Assembly (NCBI GenBank): GCA_033297075.1
Contig: MU858065.1
Span: 299,360 to 363,359, forward strand
Source: Rhypophila decipiens
Lineage: Eukaryota > Ascomycota > Sordariomycetes > Sordariales > Naviculisporaceae
Length of the DNA: 64,000 nucleotides
Reading direction: 5' to 3'
In this document: positions 55,764 through 64,000 of the stretch, piece by piece
Numbering within the stretch: position 1 is the stretch's first letter
Layout of the letters: every line of letters begins with the position of its first letter
Position numbers and translations under genes: made by a program
The notes under the pieces: generated by a model
The model's input: only the letters and a program-made list of their open reading frames with translations
The model's database searches: none
Told to the model about the DNA's origin: nothing

Positions 55764-58612
55764 TCAAGTTGCTCCAGACGCCCAACCACGGGGCTCAAAC
55801 TCGGATAAATCGGCTTCCACCAGACCCAAGATGGTCCGATTCCCCGAGAACCAATTGCCCACGAGGTTATTATTATTATTATTGTTGTTATTACCAAACC
55901 CATTTGCAGAATCCCCGCCGCCGTTGCTGTCATGGGGAACTCCCGAGATGAAGCCCAACTGGCTGAGATACATGTCGAAATCATTGTTCACCATGGTCAT
56001 GTCCTGGTCTTGCAGCTGCTGCGACTTGGCTTCGACGTATAGCTGGGCGACGTTGTAGAGGACTTGGCACACGCGGTGGAGCTTGTCGATGGCTTCCGAG
56101 ATGCTGCATACTGGCGCTAAGGAGTCGACGAACTCGGACATTCGGCGGAGGTCTTCCAGGTCTGAGGTCTCTATTACATTGCAGAAGAGGACTATGAAGG
56201 GCGCGAAGGGGGCGTAGATTAATGTCCTGTGGTCGGGCATGTTAGCGTTGCAGTCTTGGGCGGGGTTGAAGCACGAGATAGCGAACAGAACTCACCAATG
56301 CAAATACGCCGCTTGCGTAAACCTGCTCCCCTCCGTCAGCTTCATCGACTCGTGGTGCGTGACGATGGCGTTCCTCGCCGCGTCGAGACATTCCATGTTG
56401 AGAGAGTACCCGTTGCTCGAGATGCCGAGGTCGTTGTTGGCGGGAATGGTGCGGTACACGAGGGCCAGCGACGACCAGTACCACACCTCGTCGCTCTTGA
56501 GGACCACGTCCATTGTGTAGAAGCCTACCGGGGCGCTGCCTACAGCACCACCAGCGGCACCATTGCTGCTGTTGCTGCCGTTGGCGGTATTACTACTACT
56601 ACTACTACTACTACTACTTGGATTGTGGTTCTTGTCTTGGTTGGTCCGCTCTTCCTCCTCTTTAACACGTTTATTCAGCAGTTCACTTTCCCTGGCCAAA
56701 ACTTTGATGTCTTCAGCAAGCTGACGGGCTGCTATAACTCTGGTCTCGAGGGGCTTTGAAAGCGCAGAAGGAGAGTAGAGATGTTCGTAGACTTTGCCTG
56801 TCAACTCGGCTTGCAAGATCCACAGGTTGAGAACAACCTTCCACGGATCGGAGAGGTTCATCTGTGGAGAGATGGCCTTTGGCAGGGTGATGTCGTAATC
56901 TTGGATTACCGAGGATCGACCGAATCGGAGGGAGAGGCCTTTGTCTAGCATGTAGGTGAACCAAAACAGACCTGATTTGGTGTCGTTTATTGCGTCGGTT
57001 GTGGTGCTGGGGGCGTTATTGGTGGACGGGGTGGAGGATGACGAGGGTGAGGGCGAGTCGGTAAAGTTCACGGGGAGTCGGTGGTAGCCTAGTGCTTGGC
57101 ACATCAAGGCGGCGGATGTGTTGAGGTGCCATGCTAGTGTCAGTTTGGCTATCTCGACGGCGTAGGAGGCCTGGAGGGTGAAGCAAGGCTGTTAGTTGGC
57201 AAGACAACAGGTATGTGGGTAGATGGGAGGGGCCACTCACGCCGAGCAAGAGCGCCTTGATCGTCTCCATCCGGGCTGGCATCAAGAGGGGCAGATTCGA
57301 CAGAGCCGTCTCGAGATTGTCTCGACATGTGTAATGGTACTTGAGCAGCTCGGCCGACCTGGTGTCTGTTGCTGCCATTGCCTTCTCCATGAAGAGATAG
57401 GTCAGCCCGGCGTTGACCAGGATGAAGGTCGCCAGACTGTAGTCTTCTGTGGCAAAGTACACTTTGCGACAGTTCTCTGTGAACTCTTCTATTGTTATGA
57501 AAGCCGCAATTAGGGTGAAGGTCAGAGGAGGTGTGTCTAAACTCGATGGCTTGTTAGCCGGACATGTGGATCAAAGGTGCGAAGAACAGGACTGGCCAAC
57601 CTTTGATCTCACGCAGCAGACCGATGACAAGTGACATTGGAGGCATGGGGAGTTCACGAATGCCCCCTCTTGGCATAGGTCGAGCATTTGGAAAGCGAAT
57701 CTCTTTGGTGTGCTGGCTGGTCTGCATCTGCACAATCTGCTTCAGCGACAGCAGCGCAGACTGCATGTTTGGGTTGGTGACGCCCAGTGCACTCTGAGTT
57801 ACGGCATTTTCGACCAACTGACTTGCCATGGCTGTTTGTGCGGCCAGAGACGAGTTTCCTTCGAACTCGGGCGTTGGGTCATCGTCGTCCTGGCCAGAGA
57901 AGACGGTGCTCGACAGATCAGCGCCACCGCCCATGGCAGGCGTATCTCGTATATCGCCATACGAGGACGAGTTATAGCTCATGGACCGGTCTGCGCCCTG
58001 GCTGTGATGTCCATGGCTGATGGATGTGGTGAGATCGCGGAGCAGACTCTCAATGCCCCCGAGGCGGCTCTCGAAGTGGTCAATCTTGCGCTCACTGCAT
58101 TTTCACCCCATGTCGGACGACCATCAGCGCCGGACCACTACGGGACACGGATATAAAAGGGGCCACGAGAAATGGGAAGAATCCTCACTATTGGGACGAG
58201 ATCAGCACTCGCTGTCTGGGTTCCTTGGGCTTCTGCCCGACCCCGGTCGAGCTACATTGCCGGTTTGCAGTCCTGCAGTTGGAGCAAGGTGACTCCTTGT
58301 TGCACCGAATCTGTAGCCTCTCTTGTTAGTAAGTCCATGAGTGAGTGAGTGGGATGGAAAGGGCAACAGAACTCGCCTTTCTCAGACGGCACTGGTCGCA
58401 CTACGGGTCCCGCGGGTTAGCATTGTATTCTACGAGGACGACCTGGGAGTTGGGAGTGGAGGCCAGAGAAGCCCGCTGATGGGTCTCATAAGCGACGGTT
58501 GGTGCCAGGCTAAGGCAAGTCGCCACAGCACTGGCACCGGGGCGGGCGGGACTTGACTTACAGCTCTTCGGAGCCCGGGTCCGCCGTCCGGGGACTCGTT
58601 CATGTCGTCCAT
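55764..58612 (-). CDS. Zn2Cys6 fungal transcription factor
   Basis: Seven exons: 58562..58612, 58377..58400, 58189..58310, 57601..58094, 57241..57536, 56296..57170, 55764..56226; 774 aa. The zinc cluster spans three exons: 'RRA|CDQCRLRK|IRCNKESPCSNC', ending 'ANRQC', so Cys spacing is C-x2-C-x6-C-x5-C-x2-C-x6-C. The intron inside the cluster starts GC (58311..58376, GC-AG). After a linker helix ('YERKIDHFESRLGGIESLLR') the middle is a fungal_trans domain with 'LTLAWHLNTSAALMCQALGY' and 'GLFWFTYMLDKGLSLRFGR'. Runs of Ser (~10) and Asn (~9) come from trinucleotide repeats. A nuclear regulator; targets unknown. It shares a 531-bp divergent promoter with the ABC transporter, a plausible target. 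Confidence 0.9.
58311..58376 (-). other. GC-AG intron within the zinc cluster
   Basis: 66 nt, AGAAAG|GCGAGT ... CTACAG|ATTCGG. The only GT nearby (in GCGAGTTC) would break the frame; the GC donor restores the exact Zn2Cys6 spacing. GC-AG is the commonest non-canonical class in fungi. Confidence 0.8.
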
Positions 58613-59143
58613 TTTCGGGCTCGCAAATTGCTCCAAACGTGGTGTCACTTTGCAGGTGGGAATATATATAAATAGTGAACTGATTCTCGTGATTTTTTGG
58701 CGTTTTTGGAACTTGTAAGCGGTCTACGTAATGCAGTAGTCGTCGTCGTCAGACTGTCGAGGTGTCTGTGCCTGAAGGATTGCGGCAGTCCGCGGATCCC
58801 GAGCATTTCTCCGCCGAGACACTTCAGCACCGTTCCCCACTCCGCCCAAAAGGGACGGCCCCTAACCCTGGGCTTGGCGCTCGCCGGATTGGGCCGAGCG
58901 GCAGAGCCCCGATATCTCCGATCCAGTGACGCGCGCTTTCCGATCGGTCCTTGATCTGTGAATGCCTGCATGGCAGTGACGACTGGAATTTAACAGATAT
59001 TCACGTCTTGTTGTGGTTCGATATGGCTGTTGTAACCAACGATATTTCCATCGTCACCATGATACTTTGCAGCCACATTTGAGCTGGCCCGTTGTTTTGG
59101 CCCCTTTTCGCACCTCGCGCTCCTCCTTCAACCAGTCGAGAGC
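58613..59143. promoter_or_regulatory. divergent promoter, Zn2Cys6 regulator / ABC transporter
   Basis: 531 bp between start codons on opposite strands. CGG and CCG triplets are frequent (for example CCGCGG near 58,790 and CGGGG/CCCCG near 58,908), as expected of Zn2Cys6 half-sites but also of GC-rich promoters, so no site is assigned. Confidence 0.4.
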
Positions 59144-62100
59144 ATGACATCAGTCGGCAATGCGACCGCTCAACCTGGGGACGGAAAGAAACAACAAGAT
59201 GAGCCAAGTTCGCCTTTCAAAAGCTACTGTGTAAGCAGTCACGCCTTCCATTTGGTCTTTCCAAGACCTCACTGACTGTAAGTGGCATCTCAGCGGGTGT
59301 TTGGATATACCGACAGGGCAGGATGGTGGATGAATGCCGTGGCCGTCATTTGCATGATTGTGTCTGGGACGCTTCTGCCGTTGATGGATATTGTATTTGG
59401 CAAATTTGTCACCGTCTTCCAGCAATTCGCCATTGGGAAGGCAAGTGGGGACGACTTTCGTTCCGGCATCAACCAATACACGTCCGTGTGCTCCTTCCTC
59501 TCCAGTCTCTAACGCACACCGACGGGCTTAGCTGACCCACCCTCTCACGCAGTCTATTTTTCGTCTATTTGTTCCTTGGTAAATTCGTGCTGGTGTATAT
59601 CTGGACAGTGAGTCTTGGGCCCGTCTCCGGCACCGTACCACCGCCCGGCCGACTGATCACAAGCTATCTAGACTCTCATCTCGATAAATGGTATCAGGAT
59701 CACGAAAGCTCTCCGAGCCGATTTCCTCAAGCAGGCTTTACGCCAAGAGATTGCCTTCTTTGACTTGTCTGAAGCCGGCTCCATCTCGGGCCATGTCACT
59801 ACGAATGCCAACCTCGTCAACCAGGGCATCTCGGAGAAGCTGGGGCTGACCATCCAGGCCCTGACAACCTTCATTGCCGGGTTCGTAGTCGCGTTTGCCG
59901 TTCAGTGGAAACTAACTTTGATCATCATGGCCACGGTGCCTGCAATCATCATCATCACATCCATCTGCGTCGTCATCGACACCAAAAACGAGAACCAGCT
60001 GATGGAGATACAGTCCAGAGCTAATCGTCTCGCAGAGGATGTATTCTCGAGTATTCGAACAGTGCATGCCTTTTGGGCCTTTCCCAAGCTATCCCAGAAG
60101 TACGAGACCGTCCTCGACGAGGCCAAGACAGTCGGCATGAAGAAAAGCCCCAATTATGCCGTCATGTTTTCGGTCGAGTTCTTCTGCATCTATTGCGCAT
60201 ATGCCCTGGCATTTTGGCAGGGTATCCGGATGTTCCAGCGTGGTGAAATATCAGAGCCAGGGACTGTGGTCACGTAGGTGGTGATTATACCAGTACGATT
60301 GTATCGTGACTGACACCACTGTTCGAACAGTGTGGTCTTTGCCGTGCTCTTGGCTGCCCAGTCGCTTACCCAAATTGCTCCGCAAACAATAGTGATATCA
60401 AAGGCAGCTGCCGCAGCGGACCGGATCTTTCGTGTGATTGACCGTGAGTCCAAAATTGACTCTTTGGGCGAAGACGGAATAAAGCCAGAGGAACTCCAGG
60501 GAACCATCGAATTTGGCAAAGTCCAGTTTGCATACCCTTCACGGCCAACACCCAGGTGCTCAACGGCTTGGATCTTGTTATACCGGAAAACAAAACAACG
60601 GCAATTGTCGGTGCGAGTGGCTCAGGGAAGAGCACTGTAGTTGGTCTGATCGAGCGCTGGTTTCTTCCTCTCCGTGGTGAAATTCGACTTGACGGGAGGC
60701 CCATCGAGGATTACAATCTTCAGTGGCTGCGGACCAACATTCGATTGGTGCAACAGGTCGGTGACCCTGTCCAGTTTCCTCTTCTGCTGACTGACCGGCA
60801 TCCAGGAACCTGTTCTGTTCAACGGTACCGTCTTCGAAAATGTCTCGTATGGACTTTCTGGGACGCCCATGGCAGATCTCAGCGCTGAGCAGAAGAAGAA
60901 ATTGGTCAAAGAGGCTTGCATATCCGCATTTGCAGATGAATTCGTTGAAGCGCTCCCCAATGTATGTTCCTTTGTCTTGGTGAGTCCTTCTCCACTGCTG
61001 GCTGGCACTGACACAGCACATAGGGCTACGACACGGAAATCGGCGAGCGGGGCGCCATGATATCCGGCGGCCAGAAGCAGAGGCTTGCCATCGCAAGAAG
61101 CATCATCTCGAACCCTCGGGTCCTCCTTCTGGACGAAGCTACAAGCGCGTTGGATCCGAATGCAGAGAAAATAGTACAAGAGGCACTCAATAATGTGGCG
61201 GTCGGAAGGACAATGGTGGTCATCGCCCACCGGCTTTCGACGCTCCGAGATGCGGACAGTATTGTCGTCATGTCGAGCGGCCATATCATTGAGCAAGGCA
61301 CACATGACCAACTCGTTGCTCGCCAAGGTGTCTACTCCAGGCTAGTCCAAGCACAGAACTTGGGACACAGCCAGGACAGCGAGGACTCTGGCGATGAACT
61401 TGACGGAAAGAACGACATCAGACCAGAGGAGTCCCATTCTGGACCTGTTGGAACACATGTCAAAGCATGTCTTAGCACCCTGCCTGCTAAGGCTGGCGAA
61501 AAGAATCTGTTGACTTGTCTCGGCATTATATTGAAGGAGCAGAACTATCTGCTGCTAACATTTGTGATGGTTGCAATTAGCAGTATTGCTGGGGGTATGT
61601 TATTCCGAGATATACCTGCCATCACCTGCCCCGGCTGTCAATCCGCCTACTAACATGGTTCAATCTAGGCGCGTCATATCCAGTCTTAGCTATCCTAATG
61701 TCCCGCGTGTTCGATTCGTTCACACTGACAGGCGACGCCATGGTCCAACAAGGAGACTTTTACTCATTGATGTTCTTCGTCCTTGCCCTGGGAAATCTCT
61801 TCGCCTACGCAGGACTGGGGTGGTTTAGCAACATCCTCGCCCAGTTCACAATCACGTATTACCGGCATGAAGTCTTCAACAACATCTTGCGCCAGAACAT
61901 GTCCTTCTTCGATAAAGAGGGTAGCACAACCGGCGCTTTGGTTTCTCGTCTGGACAAAGAGCCAGCAAGTCTCCAGGAGCTGCTGTCCTTCAATATTGCT
62001 CTCATTCTGATTATTGTCATCAACTTGCTATCCAGCTGCACCTCAGCTCTCGTATATGGCTGGAAACTTGGGCTAGTTCTCATTTTTGGAGCCCTTCCCC

Positions 62101-63596
62101 CTCTCGTGTTCTCCGGTTATTTGAGGATCCGCCTGGAGTTGAAACTTGATAGTGACACTTCTGCTCGGTTTACTAACAGCTCCGGCCTCGCATCCGAAGC
62201 TGTAATGGCAATCCGGACGGTTTCATCTCTTGCGCTTGAAAGAGAGATTATTCGCAAATATGAGAAGGGGCTTGGTTCGATCGCAAAGACTTCTGTCAAG
62301 AGTCTGGGCTGGACCATGTTTTGGTACTCGCTTACACAGTCAATCTCATTTCTTTGCATGGCGATAGGCTTCTGGTATGGTGGAAGGCTGGTGTCGTTTG
62401 GGGAGTATTCGATGGGACAGTTCTACATTGTCTTTGTTGCCGTTATCTTCTCGGGAGAAGCAGCTGCGGTGTTTTTCACGTACAGCAGCAGTATGTCGAC
62501 TCCTTGACAATATACCATGAGAGTTTTGCTAACAAGATGACAGGTATTTCCAAAGCCCAGCATGCTGCAAACTGGATCTTCAATCTCAGATCATCAATCG
62601 AGCCTGACAACAAGGATGACTATCCACCGGTAGATGAGAAGATTCCCGAGGACGGAGTGTCATTGGAGTGTCGAGATCTGCAGTTCTCGTATCCCCAGAG
62701 ACCTGATACAAGAGTGTTGAAGGGTATTTCTGCAACTGTCAGTAAACCCTTGGTCGTTCATCTCCTGGTAACCACCATAACTGACAATCGAGCAGATCAA
62801 GCCAGGCCAATTTGTAGCCTTCGTCGGCGCTTCGGGGTGCGGCAAAACAACAATGATCTCCCTGCTCGAACGCTTCTATGATGCAACATCGGGGACGATT
62901 ATATCTGACGGGGTGGACTTTACCCAGATGCACCTTGGCCGATACAGGAGACATATCGCTCTGGTCCAGCAGGAACCAGTGTTGTACCAAATGTCTATCC
63001 GGGATAACATCCTTCTCGGGGCTGAAGAAGGCGACGGTGTGTCGGATGAGATTGTCCTCGAGGCATGTCGTCAGGCCAACATTGACACGTTCATCGCCTC
63101 CCTACCAGAAGGGTTATCCACCCTTTGTGGTACACAAGGACTGCAGCTTTCTGGTGGCCAGAGACAGAGAGTGGCGATTGCGCGAGCACTAATCCGAAAT
63201 CCGAGGCTTCTGTTGCTCGATGAAGCGACGTCCAGTTTGGACACTGAGTCTGAGAGAGTTGTTCAGGCTGCTTTGGAAACGGCCGCCAAAGGCGCACCAA
63301 CCATTGACGGGGGTGAGGGAAGAGGCCATCATCGGACGACTGTTGCTGTTGCTCACCGGCTATCAACCATCAAGGGTGCCGACAGAATATTTGTATTTTA
63401 CCAGAGATGCATTGCCGAGATGGGTACCCACGAGGAGCTGCTTGATAGGAAGGGGATATATTTCCAGATGTGTCTCTGTCAGGGCTTGATAGGGTTGTTT
63501 GACTTCTCGTCACGAATCAAGCATAGCAAACAGACAGACACCCCTTGGGTTATTGGCTTTTTGTATATCCACAGTCCCCTCAAATCGTCCGTCTAA
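59144..63596 (+). CDS. full-length ABCB (P-glycoprotein-type) transporter, apparent frameshift
   Basis: Ten exons: 59144..59230, 59294..59481, 59553..59607, 59672..60273, 60331..60756, 60806..60961, 61024..61594, 61669..62490, 62544..62737, 62796..63596; ~1300 aa if the frame is repaired. Order TMD1-NBD1-TMD2-NBD2. NBD1: '[14 protein letters not shown]', signature 'MISGGQKQR' (Leu replaced by Ile), '[11 protein letters not shown]', 'IAHRLSTL'. NBD2: '[12 protein letters not shown]', 'LSGGQRQR', '[11 protein letters not shown]', 'VAHRLSTI'. Exons before and after ~60,545-60,556 are in different frames: one base is missing between 'FAYPSRP' and '[11 protein letters not shown]'. All other joins hold. 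Plasma-membrane efflux of hydrophobic compounds is the family role. NBD2 has a 14-residue insert before the H-loop, and the C-terminus runs ~35 residues past the usual end. Confidence 0.85.
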
Positions 63597-63666
63597 AAAA
63601 AGGGAGAGAGAACATAAAACACAATGAGGAAAAATGGGAACAGGATCAAAAAGGAAGAATATCGCA

Positions 63667-63751
63667 TGCCCCCACGCCGGATTGAACGACGGACCTCAGC
63701 ATTTCAGTTGTTGGATACAAGTGCTGCGCTCTACCACTGAGCTATAAGGGC
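63667..63751 (-). tRNA. tRNA-Thr(UGU) with 13-nt intron
   Basis: On the minus strand: acceptor stem GCCCTTA / TGGGGGC, D-arm TAGCTCAGTGGTAGAGC (good A-box), anticodon stem CAGCA / TGCTG with loop CT-TGT-A, a 13-nt intron one base 3' of the anticodon, and T-arm CGTCG-TTCAATC-CGGCG (B-box). Discriminator A. The anticodon TGT reads ACA (Thr). Intron position is canonical. Mature length 72 nt before CCA. Confidence 0.9.
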
Positions 63752-63910
63752 TGGGTGGACGTGGAATTGCCAAGGTTGCTGTGAGGCATAAAAATGAGTC
63801 GTGCATGGGTGGAGATGGAGTCTGCATGGCTAATGGGGCAAAACGAAGAGGAACTGCATCAAGGGACCGACATAACTAAGTACACGCAACCACTGATATA
63901 TATAAAGAGA

Positions 63911-63985
63911 GTTAATAAACAGGCACTAATACTCTCGTATTCAGGCACTAATCCTTTCGTAACCTGGCACTAATCCAATTTACCT
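63911..63985 (+). repeat. 22-bp-period repeat with AGGCACTA core, second copy
   Basis: GTTAATAAACAGGCAC followed by three 22-bp units starting CAGGCACTAAT, CAGGCACTAAT and CTGGCACTAAT (63920, 63942, 63964). The first 16 nt are identical to the start of the element at 51604. It may continue beyond the window. Confidence 0.8.
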
Positions 63986-64000
63986 CAGAGAAATCCAACA

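Noticed and set aside
59144..63596. two separate half-size ABC genes
   Set aside because: Exon phases link TMD1-NBD1 to TMD2-NBD2 continuously through 61594/61669; only the single frameshift interrupts it.

Overview
The window is nuclear DNA of a filamentous ascomycete (Pezizomycotina, probably a Sordariomycete). The grounds are many short introns (about 50-130 bp) with GT donors, CTAAC/CTGAC branch sites and AG acceptors; fungus-specific families (Zn2Cys6 regulator, AA9 lytic polysaccharide monooxygenase with CBM1, Dal5-type MFS, Mcp1/DUF1691, NUXM-type complex I subunit); and a hac1/hacA gene whose unconventional Ire1 intron reads as 23 nt, the size I recall for Neurospora hac-1 rather than the 20 nt of Aspergillus and Trichoderma. 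I support 20 protein genes and one intron-containing tRNA-Thr. Exon joins were worked out by hand from frame, splice signals and family conservation; untranslated regions are not defined.

Layout. 1-12,200: a SWIRM-domain gene, then about 10.7 kb with no convincing gene. 12,200-22,700: a compact housekeeping block: F-box/propeller protein, Ski2 RNA helicase, fork-protection factor Csm3/Swi3 and, divergent from it, a complex I subunit. 22,660-29,930: accessory metabolism: a secreted AA9 LPMO, a divergent secreted SMP-30/gluconolactonase-type protein, and a cytochrome P450. 31,170-33,510: an ESCRT-III subunit and, divergent, a DUF427 protein. 33,500-39,430: another gene-poor stretch. 39,435-41,103: the unfolded-protein-response bZIP gene hac1. 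42,050-47,100: a Dal5-type MFS transporter and an F-box protein, separated by an AT-rich, possibly SINE-like stretch. 47,200-51,900: two inverted arrays of 22-bp tandem units enclosing an MDR oxidoreductase and an acetate-transporter-family gene. 51,850-58,620: an unknown membrane-anchored protein, Mcp1, a C2H2 protein and a Zn2Cys6 regulator. 59,140-63,600: a full-length ABCB transporter divergent from that regulator and carrying an apparent 1-nt frameshift. tRNA-Thr(UGU) and another 22-bp-period repeat close the window.

Functional pairings worth noting: LPMO plus lactonase (oxidative cellulose attack followed by lactone opening), Zn2Cys6 regulator plus ABC exporter on one divergent promoter, and hac1 as the controller of secretory capacity. 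The most unusual signals are the inverted 22-bp arrays, one of which supplies the C-terminal codons of a gene; a probable AT-AC intron in the LPMO gene; and a GC-AG intron splitting the zinc cluster of the regulator.
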